Shown here in pieces: positions 1-9,381 of a DNA stretch of 64,000 nucleotides. The DNA is from [Synechococcus] sp. NIES-970. Lineage in GTDB: Bacteria > Cyanobacteriota > Cyanobacteriia > Cyanobacteriales > MRBY01. The notes beneath the pieces were generated by a model that made no database searches, was not told the DNA's origin, and saw only the letters and a list, made by a program, of their open reading frames with translations. The DNA lies in contig AP017959.1 in the NCBI GenBank assembly GCA_002356215.1, forward strand, positions 2,558,195 through 2,622,194, given 5' to 3'. The position numbers and the translations under genes are program-made. Within the stretch, counting starts at the first letter, position 1. Every line of letters starts with the position of its first letter.

Positions 1-2561
1 CCGAAGTCCCTTCCAATGAGATCAGTGGATTCTACCAAGCCCTCAGTGACACTCTCCCTAGTCTTGTTGAACATTACTGTTCTCCCGGTTGTCGCGGCGG
101 CTTTTTGACCCGAGTACGAGAAGGAACCCTCATGGGTCACATTGTTGAGCATGTTGCCCTCGAACTCCAAGAACTAGCAGGGATGCCCGTCGGTTTTGGC
201 CGCACCCGGTCTACCGCAGATCACGGTGTATATAACGTTGTATTTGAATACATCTACGAACAAGCTGGCCGCTACGCTGGGCGCGCTGCCGTGCGCCTTT
301 GCCAGTCGATCCTCGACACTGGCCGCTACCCCGCCGAAGATCTTGCCCAAGACATTGCCGATTTAAAAGATCTCTGTGCCAGCTCTGCCCTTGGTCCCAG
401 CACAGAAACCATTATCAAAGAGGCTGAATCCCGCGGCATTCCCTGGTCTCTTTTGAGTGCTCGGTCGATGATTCAGCTCGGTTATGGCGTCAATCAGCAG
501 CGGATTCAAGCAACCCTGAGTAGTCATTCAAGCATTTTGGCCGTCGAGCTTGCCTGCGACAAAGAAGGAACCAAAAACATTCTCGCCGACGCTGGCATTC
601 CCGTGCCCCGGGGCACAGTCATTCGCTACCTTGATGACCTTGAAGATGCGATCGCCGATGTCGGTGGCTATCCCATTGTGCTCAAGCCCCTCGATGGCAA
701 CCATGGCCGGGGCATCACCATTGATATCAAAAGCTGGGAAGACGCCGAACATGCCTATGATCTTGCCAGCGAAGCCTCAAAAACCCGTTCCGTTATCGTC
801 GAGCGCTATTACAAAGGAAGTGACCACCGTGTCCTAGTAATCAATGGCAAGCTGGTGGCTGTCTCTGAGCGTGTACCGGCCCATGTCCTTGGAGATGGCC
901 ACTCTACCATCGAAGCATTAATTGACGAAACAAACCGTGACCCCAACCGGGGCGATGGCCATGACAATGTTTTGACTCGCATCGTAGTTGACCAAACGGT
1001 TTTGAAGGTACTGGCCCGCCAAGGCTTGTCCCTCGATACCATCCTCCGGGAAGGAGAGGTCGCTTACCTCCGGGCCACCGCAAACCTCAGCACTGGCGGA
1101 ATTGCAGTCGATCGTACCGATGATATTCATCCCTACAATGCCTGGATCTTTGAGCGGGTCGCTAAGATTATCGGTCTAGATATTGCGGGTATCGATGTAG
1201 TAACCGAAGACATTACCAAGCCCCTCCCTGACACCGATGGGGTCATTGTAGAAGTGAATGCAGCTCCTGGGTTTCGGATGCATGTCGCCCCAAGCCGGGG
1301 CTTACCACGCAATGTGGCAGCCCCCGTTCTTGATATGCTCTACCCGAAGGGGCAACCGAGCCGAATCCCAGTGATTGCCCTAACAGGAACCAACGGCAAA
1401 ACCACCACAACTCGTTTAACGGCCCATATTTATCGCCAGACGGGTAAGGTGGTGGGCTATACCAGTACTGATGGGGTTTATATCGGCGATTATCTTGCCC
1501 AAAAAGGCGACAACACTGGCCCCCAAAGTGCAGCGATGATCCTCCAAGATCCGACCGTGGAAGTGGCGATTCTTGAATCAGCCCGGGGCGGCATTTTGCG
1601 AGCGGGTTTAGCCTTCGATAGCTGTGATGTGGGTGTTGTATTAAATGTTGCTGCCGATCACCTTGGCCTCGGAGACATTAACACTATTGAACAGATGGCC
1701 CAAGTTAAGGGGGTGATTGCGGAAACGGTGAGCCCCGATGGTCATGCAGTGCTCAATGCGGACGACCCCCTAGTGGCGGCGATGGCAGAAAAAGTTCGGG
1801 GGAAATTGACTTATTTTTCGATGCAGCCGGATAATCCGCTGGTCTTAGAGCATGTACGTCGGGGCGGCTTAGCGGCGATTTATGAAGATGGTTATCTGAC
1901 CCTCTTGGAGGGAGACTGGAAACTGCAGATAGAGCATGTCAAAAATGCCCCTGTAACCATGGGGGGGATGGCGCCTTTTATGATTGCCAATGCCCTCGCT
2001 GCTTGTTTGGCAGCCTTTGCCCAAGGGGTTGATATTGAGCATATTCGGCAAGGATTGCGGACCTTTAAGCCTTCCGCTGCCCAGACCCCAGGTCGCATGA
2101 ATTTGTTTAATCTGGGAGATCACCACGCTCTTATAGACTATGCCCATAACCCAGCAGGCTATGAGGCGGTGGGTGCTTTTGTCAAAAACTGGCCGGGTCA
2201 ACGGATCGGGGTAGTGGGTGGCCCTGGCGATCGCCGGGATGAGGATTTAATTTTATTGGGACAAATCGCCGCCCAGGTCTTTGATCAAATCATCGTCAAG
2301 GAAGACGATGACAAACGAGGTCGTGCTGCGGGCGAGGTGGCAAGTTTGATTATTCAAGGCATCCAGACCACTAATCCTAACTGTCGCTATGAGACGATCC
2401 TCGATGAGCAGCAAGCCCTCAAGATCGCCCTTGACAATGCCCCAGCAGAAAGTTTGGTTGTCATTTTTCCTGAAAGTGTGACCCGGGCGATCGCCCTCAT
2501 TGAAAAGCGCAATCCGCTCCAAGATAACCCGGTTATGATGTCGCCAAGTCCTGTGCATTAA
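1..2561 (+). CDS. cphA: Cyanophycin synthetase CphA (5' end outside window)
   Basis: Makes the storage polymer cyanophycin by ATP-dependent addition of Asp and Arg in the cytoplasm. The open frame is already running at base 3 and encodes family-like sequence (EVPSNEISGFYQALSD) before the first listed start, so the gene begins upstream of the window; by comparison with remembered homologues about 30-35 residues are missing. An N-terminal region is followed by an ATP-grasp domain (GNHGRGITI near the first third) and a C-terminal Mur-ligase-type domain with the P-loop GTNGKTTTTRL and a second nucleotide-site motif GGPGDRRDED. The visible length, about 852 residues, fits the usual 870-900. A cphB (cyanophycinase) gene, often just upstream, would lie outside the window. 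A strong terminator follows the stop. Identification is very secure. Confidence 0.97.
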   Translation, partial: EVPSNEISGFYQALSDTLPSLVEHYCSPGCRGGFLTRVREGTLMGHIVEHVALELQELAGMPVGFGRTRSTADHGVYNVVFEYIYEQAGRYAGRAAVRLCQSILDTGRYPAEDLAQDIADLKDLCASSALGPSTETIIKEAESRGIPWSLLSARSMIQLGYGVNQQRIQATLSSHSSILAVELACDKEGTKNILADAGIPVPRGTVIRYLDDLEDAIADVGGYPIVLKPLDGNHGRGITIDIKSWEDAEHAYDLASEASKTRSVIVERYYKGSDHRVLVINGKLVAVSERVPAHVLGDGHSTIEALIDETNRDPNRGDGHDNVLTRIVVDQTVLKVLARQGLSLDTILREGEVAYLRATANLSTGGIAVDRTDDIHPYNAWIFERVAKIIGLDIAGIDVVTEDITKPLPDTDGVIVEVNAAPGFRMHVAPSRGLPRNVAAPVLDMLYPKGQPSRIPVIALTGTNGKTTTTRLTAHIYRQTGKVVGYTSTDGVYIGDYLAQKGDNTGPQSAAMILQDPTVEVAILESARGGILRAGLAFDSCDVGVVLNVAADHLGLGDINTIEQMAQVKGVIAETVSPDGHAVLNADDPLVAAMAEKVRGKLTYFSMQPDNPLVLEHVRRGGLAAIYEDGYLTLLEGDWKLQIEHVKNAPVTMGGMAPFMIANALAACLAAFAQGVDIEHIRQGLRTFKPSAAQTPGRMNLFNLGDHHALIDYAHNPAGYEAVGAFVKNWPGQRIGVVGGPGDRRDEDLILLGQIAAQVFDQIIVKEDDDKRGRAAGEVASLIIQGIQTTNPNCRYETILDEQQALKIALDNAPAESLVVIFPESVTRAIALIEKRNPLQDNPVMMSPSPVH

Positions 2562-2617
2562 GTGTGTATTACAAGAAAATAGGCGATCGCTCCTGTTGAT
2601 TTGTGTTGTGGAGAAGG

Positions 2618-2642
2618 GAGGGCGATCGCCCTCTTTTTTTTG
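2618..2642 (+). terminator. Intrinsic terminator of cphA built on a HIP1 octamer
   Basis: A 16-base perfect palindrome, GAGGGCGATCGCCCTC at 2618-2633, is followed directly by a run of T residues. It lies 57 bases after the cphA stop. The centre of the stem is the cyanobacterial HIP1 octamer GCGATCGC; a second HIP1 copy sits at 2583-2590. Confidence 0.75.
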
Positions 2643-2943
2643 TGGCAATAACAGCTCAAGGTTGCAAACGTCAGATGAGTTCCCCCGTGAGCATCAGAAA
2701 AAATTATTGAGCTTATCGAAAATATCAAGAGATCGACCACTCCTTTCTATAGCAAAAAGCATATACTAAATACTAATTTCATAGTCTAAATGCTATTTTA
2801 TGCCGCGACTGCTCAAAGTGGTTATTCTCGTGCCATTACTTTAATGCTGCCATTTAAATAATTTTTTATGGCTTCAATCTTCTGGATAAATTTACTGCAT
2901 AAAAAGTTATTGAATTATTTTTGATTTATTGGAGTATAAGCTG
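2643..2943. other. AT-rich intergenic region upstream of the Fe-S/cNMP gene
   Basis: About 300 bases with no convincing coding frame. The last 200 bases are very AT-rich and presumably hold the promoter and leader of the gene that starts at 2944, but I see no clear -35/-10 pair. Confidence 0.5.
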
Positions 2944-5691
2944 ATGTTTTCTCAGATTCCTGAACGAACATTCCATAATGTTCGTTGGGTTTTAACCTGT
3001 GGTTGGTTACTGTTAATTGCCTCTTTATTTTATGATCCCATTTCTTCAATATTCACTGCACCGGAACAGGAATGGAGTCCCTTTCGCCTTCGCCCAGAAG
3101 AATGTATTTTGGTGCAAAATCAATGCTTGCAATTAGACCCGTATCCCCTCGGTGCACCTTTTTTTTGGGGAATCATTGTTCCTAGTGCAATTTTGATTTT
3201 ATTGGTCTTTGGCCATGAACTTTGGCGACGAATCTGTCCTCTATCTTTTCTCTCACAAATTCCCCGTGCCTTAGGTTGGCAACGTCGTTTTAAGCATACC
3301 GACACAAAATCTGGCAAAGTCCGCTATGAAATCCCAAAGATAAAACCCAATTCTTGGTTGGGACGCAATTATCTCTATCTGCAATTTGCGCTGTTATTCA
3401 TTGGTTTATGTTTTCGGATTTTGTTTATTAATGGCGATCGCCTATTCCTTGCCCTCTGGCTAACCACAACCATTGTCGCGGCGATTATTGTGGGCTATTT
3501 ATATGGTGGGAAAACCTGGTGCAATTACTTTTGTCCGATGGCACCTGTCCAGAAAATTTACGCAGAGCCCAAAGGACTATTCACCACCAAGGCCCATATG
3601 AGTGAAACACGGATCACCCAGTCCATGTGTCGTACCGTTGAAGATAATCAAGAAAAAAGTGCCTGTGTTGCCTGTCAGAAGCCCTGCATTGATATTGATG
3701 CGGAAGGAACCTACTGGGAAGGCTTAGAAAAACCTGAAACAAAATTTGTTTACTATTGTTATTTTGGTTTAGTCGTTGGCTATTTCTTCTATTACTATCT
3801 CTATGCCGGGAATTGGAATTATTACTTTTCAGGGGCCTGGGCGATGGAGGGAAATAGTCTTAGTACCCTCCTGAATTCTGGTTTTTATCTATACGGCCAA
3901 GCCTTGCCTGTGCCGAAATTACTAGCCGTGCCCCTCACCCTTGGTTTATTTACTGCTTGGGGATATGGCATGGGTTTGCTCGGCGAAAGACTCTACCGCC
4001 GCTATCTTAATTGGTCCAAAAAGAAAGCCCATCTATTTTTGATTCGCCATCACCTCTTTAGTATTTGTACCTTTCTGGCCTTTAACTTATTTTTTGTTTT
4101 TGGCGGCCGCCCCTTTATTCGCCTATTGCCCAGCTATATCCAAGAGGGCTTTGATATTCTGATTGTGCTTGTGAGCGCTTTTTGGTTGATGCAGGTATTG
4201 AAGCGGGAACCAGAGCTATATGCCCGTGAAGGGTTGGCCCGCAGATTCCAAAAACAATTGATTAAGATGAAGTTTCCAGTCCATCAATACTTTTCGGGCC
4301 GGGAAATTGATGAGTTAAATCCCCATGAAGTTTATGTGATGGCGAAAGTGCTCCCTGGTTTTACCCAACAAAAGCGGGAGGAAGCTTATAAAGAAGTTCT
4401 CCGGGAAGCTCTAGCGGAAGGTTATGTGAACTCCGCCAGTAGTCTCGGGGTGCTACAACACCTGCGGACGGAGCTAGATATCGGCGATCGCCAACATGAA
4501 ACTTTATTAAAAGAATTGGGGGTTGAAGATCCGACCTTGCTGGATCCGAATCGCCAACGGGATCTCGAAAATTTAGTCAGGCTATCTGGGTATCGTCAAT
4601 CTTTAGAGCGTTTAATGAATTTACAGCGATTGACCGTAGAAAAAATTGAGGCTATTTCGCCCGCAACCATGGCCGCCCAAGGGCTTGCGCAGACAGAGGA
4701 TCCAGCAAAACTGCAGCAAGAATCCCAGGTTTACCTAGAAAGATTACGCCACCTGCTCAAGTCTTACCACGGATTAAACCAGTCTTTTATTACAGACTAT
4801 CGCCCTGTTGTTGCCTTGCTATTAGCGGTCGTTCGGCAGAAAAAAGAACTCTTAGTTTGTGCCTTGTTACATCGCCTGAGTATTTTAGGGGTTGATCAGG
4901 GTTGGGAGATTGCGACGGAATTGGGTCGTTTGTCTCCTACGGTGTTACAGGATATTTTGGCGGATCCCCGCTCAGAATGGCACCAAAAGCTTGATCGCGA
5001 TCTATTGGAGCAACTCCAACGGTCAGACATTGATATGGCCTGTTCCCTGAGTTTACCGGTGAGCACCGTTGTGGAAACCCTAGAGCTTTTACTCACGGAA
5101 CCCAACGCCTTAATTCAAGCGGTTTGTCTATATCTGTTAGCGCAATTTGATCAACAAAAAGCGGCTTTGTTAGCAGAAAAGTTTGCAGGCGATCGCCATC
5201 CTCTATTAACGGAAATTTTGCCGAAAATTTCTAAGGGCATTCCCCTGAGTCTAAAAGCATTGCCCACCTTAGAACGAATTACCTATCTATTTAATAGTGA
5301 CTTTTTCCAGTCCTTAGATAGTGACACCTTAATTGCCCTGGCCCAGCGCGCCGAAGTGAAATCCTTTCAGCGAGAAGAACATATCACCGAAGCGGGGGAT
5401 ACCTGCCGCGAGTTACTGCTGCTAATGGAAGGGGATGTGGAAATTGTCGTTCAGGATGCCGATGGTACGGAACGAAAGTCCAGCTTACTGCCAGGGCGAA
5501 TCCTTGATGAGTTGGAGGTTTTAACCCACACTAATTTGATGGGGACGATTATCGCAAAAGCACCTTTAACCCGTGTTTTAGCCATTCCTGTAGAAGCATT
5601 TGATGATCTATTAGAAGGCGATCGCCACCTGGCGATGAAGGTGCTGGAGCTAGAAAGTCTCCGGTTAAAAACCCTATTGGAAAACCGTTAA
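2944..5691 (+). CDS. Membrane polyferredoxin-like (NapH/NosR/CcoG type) protein fused to a cyclic-nucleotide-binding domain
   Basis: The ATG at 2944 (915 aa) is chosen because GGAG at 2931-2934 sits nine bases before it; the longer TTG frame from 2929 would overlap this ribosome site. The N-terminal ~400 residues alternate membrane segments with Cys motifs typical of membrane 4Fe-4S proteins: RRICPLSF, TWCNYFCPM (C-x3-CP) and CVACQKPC. A long soluble, helix-rich middle follows. The last ~130 residues look like a cNMP/Crp-type sensor domain (ITEAGDTCRELLLLMEGDVEI, then PGRILDELEVL). The layout suggests a membrane electron carrier or redox sensor controlled by a nucleotide or other small ligand, which is inference. 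The exact partner and substrate are unknown. It stands alone between cphA and the convergent pheA. Confidence 0.8.
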   Translation: MFSQIPERTFHNVRWVLTCGWLLLIASLFYDPISSIFTAPEQEWSPFRLRPEECILVQNQCLQLDPYPLGAPFFWGIIVPSAILILLVFGHELWRRICPLSFLSQIPRALGWQRRFKHTDTKSGKVRYEIPKIKPNSWLGRNYLYLQFALLFIGLCFRILFINGDRLFLALWLTTTIVAAIIVGYLYGGKTWCNYFCPMAPVQKIYAEPKGLFTTKAHMSETRITQSMCRTVEDNQEKSACVACQKPCIDIDAEGTYWEGLEKPETKFVYYCYFGLVVGYFFYYYLYAGNWNYYFSGAWAMEGNSLSTLLNSGFYLYGQALPVPKLLAVPLTLGLFTAWGYGMGLLGERLYRRYLNWSKKKAHLFLIRHHLFSICTFLAFNLFFVFGGRPFIRLLPSYIQEGFDILIVLVSAFWLMQVLKREPELYAREGLARRFQKQLIKMKFPVHQYFSGREIDELNPHEVYVMAKVLPGFTQQKREEAYKEVLREALAEGYVNSASSLGVLQHLRTELDIGDRQHETLLKELGVEDPTLLDPNRQRDLENLVRLSGYRQSLERLMNLQRLTVEKIEAISPATMAAQGLAQTEDPAKLQQESQVYLERLRHLLKSYHGLNQSFITDYRPVVALLLAVVRQKKELLVCALLHRLSILGVDQGWEIATELGRLSPTVLQDILADPRSEWHQKLDRDLLEQLQRSDIDMACSLSLPVSTVVETLELLLTEPNALIQAVCLYLLAQFDQQKAALLAEKFAGDRHPLLTEILPKISKGIPLSLKALPTLERITYLFNSDFFQSLDSDTLIALAQRAEVKSFQREEHITEAGDTCRELLLLMEGDVEIVVQDADGTERKSSLLPGRILDELEVLTHTNLMGTIIAKAPLTRVLAIPVEAFDDLLEGDRHLAMKVLELESLRLKTLLENR

Positions 5692-5710
5692 TCCCCAGTT
5701 ACCGGCCTTA

Positions 5711-6571
5711 TTATTTTTCAGGTTGAATGGCGGCGAGGGGCAAAGACTTGTAATTCCCGAGAATTTTAAGAATTTCGGTGTGGGTTTGCAGTTCGGCGAT
5801 CGCCGCTTGGACATCGGGGTTGGTCAGACAGCCATCGAGGTCAATGAAGAATAGGTATTCGCCCAGCGATCGCTTCGTGGGCCGCGATTCAATGCGACTG
5901 AGATTGATCTGGCGACGGGCAAACACTTCGAGGGCTTTTACCAACACCCCAGGGATTTTTGCAGGCAGGGTAAAGGCCAAGGAGATTACCTCCCCGGCGG
6001 TCTGGGGCGTTTTACTCAGAACCCAAAAGCGGGTGCAATTTTGAGGAAAATCACCGATCGCATCGACGAGAATCGGCAAGTCATATAATTTCGCGGCTCG
6101 GGGAGCGGCGATCGCCCCCAGGTGGGGATTTTCCTGGAGACTGCCTAATACTGCGGTGGTGGAGTTGGCCTCAATCAGAGCCGCGTGAGGAAGATTCTTT
6201 TCGAGCCACCGCTGACATTGGGCCAAGGCCTGGGGATGCGATCGCACTTCTTTGATCTGACTAAAATCTTCAGCAAAGGAAATGAGCGCATGGTGAATCG
6301 GCAAAATAATCTGCTGACAAATCGAAAGAGGGTGCAATTCCCACACCAAATCTAAGGCGATCGCCACCGATCCTTGGATCGAATTTTCTACCGGGATCAC
6401 CGCCAACTGCACCTCATCGTGGGCCAGGGCATACAAACTCTGGGCAATGCTCTGGCAAGGCAAAAGCGCTGTGGTCAAGGATTGGGCTTGCTGGAGCCAG
6501 GTTTGATAGGTCTGGGCCGCTGCTTCGGCATTGGTTCCCGCTGGCCCAAGATGGGCAATTGTAATGGTCAT
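5711..6571 (-). CDS. pheA: Prephenate dehydratase
   Basis: Converts prephenate to phenylpyruvate, the committed step to phenylalanine. The 286-residue protein opens with the family N-terminus IAHLGPAGTNAEAAA, carries the catalytic NCTRFWVLS (TRF motif) and ends in an ACT regulatory domain with the phenylalanine-binding motif ESRP (ARRQINLSRIESRPTKRS). It is monofunctional: there is no chorismate mutase domain. It converges with the Fe-S/cNMP gene, with only 19 bases between their stops. Feedback inhibition by phenylalanine through the ACT domain is expected from the family. Confidence 0.95.
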   Translation of the reverse strand: MTITIAHLGPAGTNAEAAAQTYQTWLQQAQSLTTALLPCQSIAQSLYALAHDEVQLAVIPVENSIQGSVAIALDLVWELHPLSICQQIILPIHHALISFAEDFSQIKEVRSHPQALAQCQRWLEKNLPHAALIEANSTTAVLGSLQENPHLGAIAAPRAAKLYDLPILVDAIGDFPQNCTRFWVLSKTPQTAGEVISLAFTLPAKIPGVLVKALEVFARRQINLSRIESRPTKRSLGEYLFFIDLDGCLTNPDVQAAIAELQTHTEILKILGNYKSLPLAAIQPEK

Positions 6572-6621
6572 ACCCTACTGTCGATTGCTGGTGTCTCCAA
6601 TCCTACCAAGTTTCCAGCTGC

Positions 6622-6900
6622 TTACCGCTGCTGGGGTCGCATCTGCCACCAGATCATGGCCCCACTCACCACCAGCAGTAAGAGGCCGAAAGCATTGAGG
6701 AAAGGATAGATGATCTCTAAATTTAATGGCCCAAATTTTCCCCGGTGAAATTCTAAGAGCCAATAAAAGTCTGCCGTATTGCCAGTGAGTACTGCCACTT
6801 GAAATAAAGATCCCGTCAGGACGGTGATCAACAGTGGAGCGACCATCACCGGGACAAGGCGACGGTGAATTTTGCGCAGATCACGCTGGAGCAGAGCCAT
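6622..6900 (-). CDS. Small PepSY-associated-type membrane protein
   Basis: A 92-residue membrane protein. The ATG at 6900 is chosen over an in-frame TTG at 6915 because GAGG lies nine bases before it. The N-terminus LRKIHRRLVPVMVAPLLITV followed by LTGSL resembles the first helix of PepSY-associated transmembrane proteins (basic HR, then a hydrophobic helix ending in LTG). A second helix near the C-terminus (LNAFGLLLLVVSGAMIWW) completes a two-helix protein with a periplasmic or lumenal loop. There is no PepSY domain proper. It lies 50 bases upstream of pheA on the same strand and 31 bases downstream of the amidohydrolase, so all three could be cotranscribed. Function unknown. Confidence 0.75.
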   Translation of the reverse strand: MALLQRDLRKIHRRLVPVMVAPLLITVLTGSLFQVAVLTGNTADFYWLLEFHRGKFGPLNLEIIYPFLNAFGLLLLVVSGAMIWWQMRPQQR

Positions 6901-6931
6901 GGATTTTGACCTCAAGGAGAAATTTGCCTCT

Positions 6932-8155
6932 CTATTGTGGTTTTTTTTCTGAAAATTGGCTGGTAGAGCTGACGATGGCCGCTTCCTGGAAATATTTGTA
7001 GGTGGTGTAGGCCAGGGTAATTACCCCCGTGAGGATCGCGCTTTCGTCAATGTCAAAGAGGGGATGGTGGAGCGGATAATTTAAACGATTTTGGTGACCG
7101 ACCCCCAGACGAAACATCGTACCGGGGATATTATCCAAGTACATGGAAAAGTCTTCTGCGCCCAGGGAGGGTTCTAGGAGAATTTCTACATGGCGATCGC
7201 CTAGGGCTTCTCGACTGGCTTGTTCAAGAATTTTTGTCAGGGCCGGATCATTCTGGACCGAGGGCACGCCCCGTTGGTAATTCACCGTATATTTCGCCCC
7301 GTAGGTGCTGCAGATATTGGCGACAATATTTTCGATCCACTGGGGCAGTTCGGCGTGGGTTTCGGGATGGAGCGATCGCACTGTACCGGTCATATGGACT
7401 TCATCGGCGATGATGTTAGCGGCTCGACCACCGTTAATTTTGCCAATGGTGAGCACAATGGGCCGCAGGGGATTTTGGGTGCGACTAATGGACTGTTGCA
7501 GAGCCGTGATGACCTGGGCAGCGATCCAAATCGCATCAATGGCTTGGTGGGGACGCGCCCCATGGCCCGATTCGCCGTAGATGAAAATTTCGAGATCATC
7601 GGCCGCCGCCGTCAGCGCTCCATAGCGAATCCCCACGTTTTTTGCGGGGATCGTCGGAAATACATGTAACCCTAAAACCCCATCAACCCCCGTGAGGGCA
7701 CCATCATCCACCATCCATTTTGCCCCCTGGGCAATTTCTTCGGCGGGCTGAAAGAGAAAACGTACGCTTCCGGCGATCGCCTCCGGCAGTTGGGCCAAAA
7801 CCATCGCTGCCCCCAAGCCGACGGTGGTATGTACATCATGGCCGCAAGCATGCATCACCCCCATGCGGGTAGAGGCAAAATCTAACTTGGTACATTCCTG
7901 GATCGGCAAAGCATCCATATCGACCCGAATCGCCAAGGTGCGCGGGTCGCTTCCCTGGCCCTGGAGATTACCGATCACCCCGGTTTTTCCCACCGACTCT
8001 TGCACCGCAATGCCGCAGGAAGACAGCACCCCAGACACATAGGCCGCCGTTTGATGTTCTTCCCCACTCAGTTCTGGGTGAGCATGGATATGGCGGCGGA
8101 TTTCAATTAGACGGGGGGCTAATTTTTCAGCGAGATTTTGAATTTCAGCGAGCAT
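6932..8155 (-). CDS. M20-family amidohydrolase (hippurate/N-acyl-amino-acid hydrolase type)
   Basis: A zinc-dependent amidohydrolase of 407 residues. The N-terminus RRHIHAHPELSGEEHQTAAY is the classic M20D opening. Metal-binding motifs follow: HACGHDVHTT, then the bridging QPAEEIAQGA (Glu-Glu), LHVFPTIPA and a C-terminal SLGAEDFSMYL. A dimerisation (lid) insert fits between residues ~190 and 300. Related enzymes hydrolyse N-acyl amino acids, hippurate or indole-3-acetyl amino acids; the substrate cannot be read from sequence. It is the first gene of a likely minus-strand group with the PepSY-type protein and pheA. Confidence 0.92.
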   Translation of the reverse strand: MLAEIQNLAEKLAPRLIEIRRHIHAHPELSGEEHQTAAYVSGVLSSCGIAVQESVGKTGVIGNLQGQGSDPRTLAIRVDMDALPIQECTKLDFASTRMGVMHACGHDVHTTVGLGAAMVLAQLPEAIAGSVRFLFQPAEEIAQGAKWMVDDGALTGVDGVLGLHVFPTIPAKNVGIRYGALTAAADDLEIFIYGESGHGARPHQAIDAIWIAAQVITALQQSISRTQNPLRPIVLTIGKINGGRAANIIADEVHMTGTVRSLHPETHAELPQWIENIVANICSTYGAKYTVNYQRGVPSVQNDPALTKILEQASREALGDRHVEILLEPSLGAEDFSMYLDNIPGTMFRLGVGHQNRLNYPLHHPLFDIDESAILTGVITLAYTTYKYFQEAAIVSSTSQFSEKKPQ

Positions 8156-8263
8156 AGGGGCTGTTGCAGGAAGATGGGCGCAAAGAACTTGGATCTTCCA
8201 TTGTAAAACAGCTCATTTAGGGGCCCTAGATCTACCACTGGGCGATCGCCAACGCTCAACGAC

Positions 8264-8291
8264 AAAAAATCCCCAGAATAACTCCGGGGAT
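8264..8291 (-). terminator. Intrinsic terminator downstream of psaK
   Basis: Read on the minus strand, ATCCCC and GGGGAT pair around an 11-base loop and are followed by a run of T (positions 8264-8269 are A on the plus strand). It lies about 85 bases after the psaK stop and before the amidohydrolase start. Confidence 0.65.
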
Positions 8292-8377
8292 CCATTGACC
8301 TTCTCCAAAACAAAAGACAAAACGACGAATTATACCAATACAAAATATTAGGCAGACCAGCAAAAAGCAATGCTAGT

Positions 8378-8641
8378 TTAAATAGCGCCCATGCTACCTA
8401 AACCAAGGATTGCACCTACACCGAGAACATGGCCAAAACTAGTGGTCGCCAAGAGTGCAGGTAAGCCCATGCCACCGAACATGTCAGGCATCGGCAACGC
8501 AGGCCCTTCGGAGGGATGCTTGATGGTGGCTTTGCCAATGGCGATCGCCAAGATGTTACAGATGATCATCACCACTGCAACCTTCGGGCTCCACTCCATG
8601 GTGGTCGGTACGGCAGTAGCTAGGGTAAGGGCAAGAGACAT
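8378..8641 (-). CDS. psaK: Photosystem I subunit PsaK
   Basis: Peripheral membrane subunit of photosystem I that helps to bind chlorophyll and phycobilisome- or IsiA-derived energy. The ATG at 8641 gives 87 residues, the usual length, and has AGGAG at 8650-8654 in front; the longer upstream frame is rejected. Visible features are the N-terminal ATAVPTTMEWSPKVAVVMI, the NILAIAIGKATIK helix end, a Gly/Pro-rich loop and a second helix ending in GAILGLGSMGAI. A terminator follows, so it looks monocistronic. Cyanobacteria often have two psaK copies; only one is here. Confidence 0.95.
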   Translation of the reverse strand: MSLALTLATAVPTTMEWSPKVAVVMIICNILAIAIGKATIKHPSEGPALPMPDMFGGMGLPALLATTSFGHVLGVGAILGLGSMGAI

Positions 8642-8785
8642 AAACTTGACTCCTAAAAACAGTTTAGTAAAGTTTTGATTTTTATCGTAATCGTCCCTAG
8701 TTTTGCCCAAAGATGAGCATTTGCTTTATTTCCGTTGCAATACTTAGCAACATCACAAAGTTTTGTGAAGAAGTATCATTTTCAA

Positions 8786-9331
8786 CTAGGCCGCCCGAAT
8801 TAAAGCCACCTCAATCTCATCTTCTGTCGGTTGGGCGATCGCCGCCGTAATATCCGGGCCAAAGAATCGTTCAATTTTTTCCTGGCGCGTTTGCCAATCT
8901 TCCAAAGAAAACAGTGGCGATTTGAATTCTAGCACCAGGGCATAGCGCCCCTCCCGAGCCTCCTCACGGATGTGATGTAAAAGAGGCCGTTCTTCATCGG
9001 TTGGGCTCAACCCCAAGCGCTCCAGGGCGTCATCTAGGTGGCAGTCTTGGCCATAACGATATCGGGTAACATCTTTTCTAATCTGCTGCTGGGTCGCTGT
9101 CGCCTGGGTCGCCCGCAGGTCTTCAATTTCCTGAGAAAGAGCTTCACTATAGGGAGTGGGCTTGATTTCTGCTGCTTTCAGGGCCAGACCCCCAAGCAGA
9201 ATCGGGATGCCATAGAACATACCCGCCAAATTCAACGTCGCATTACCAAAGCCATAGGCCGCAAACCCAATTACAGAAAGGATGCCACCGATGACTAAAC
9301 CCACACTACCCAAGGAAATCTTGCCGAACAT
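8786..9331 (-). CDS. DUF2854 family membrane protein
   Basis: A 181-residue protein of a cyanobacteria/plastid family of unknown function (DUF2854 as I recall it). Two Gly-rich membrane helices sit at the N-terminus (SVGLVIGGILSVIGFAAYGF and LAGMFYGIPILLGGLALKAA). A soluble, charged C-terminal region carries the conserved-looking YRYGQDCHLDDALERLGLSP. It is followed by psaK on the same strand, but a 144-base gap separates them. Nothing in the sequence points to a reaction. Confidence 0.85.
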   Translation of the reverse strand: MFGKISLGSVGLVIGGILSVIGFAAYGFGNATLNLAGMFYGIPILLGGLALKAAEIKPTPYSEALSQEIEDLRATQATATQQQIRKDVTRYRYGQDCHLDDALERLGLSPTDEERPLLHHIREEAREGRYALVLEFKSPLFSLEDWQTRQEKIERFFGPDITAAIAQPTEDEIEVALIRAA

Positions 9332-9381
9332 GCGGTTGCCCCATAAATCCTAAAACACAAAACGTTACTAATCTTAACATG

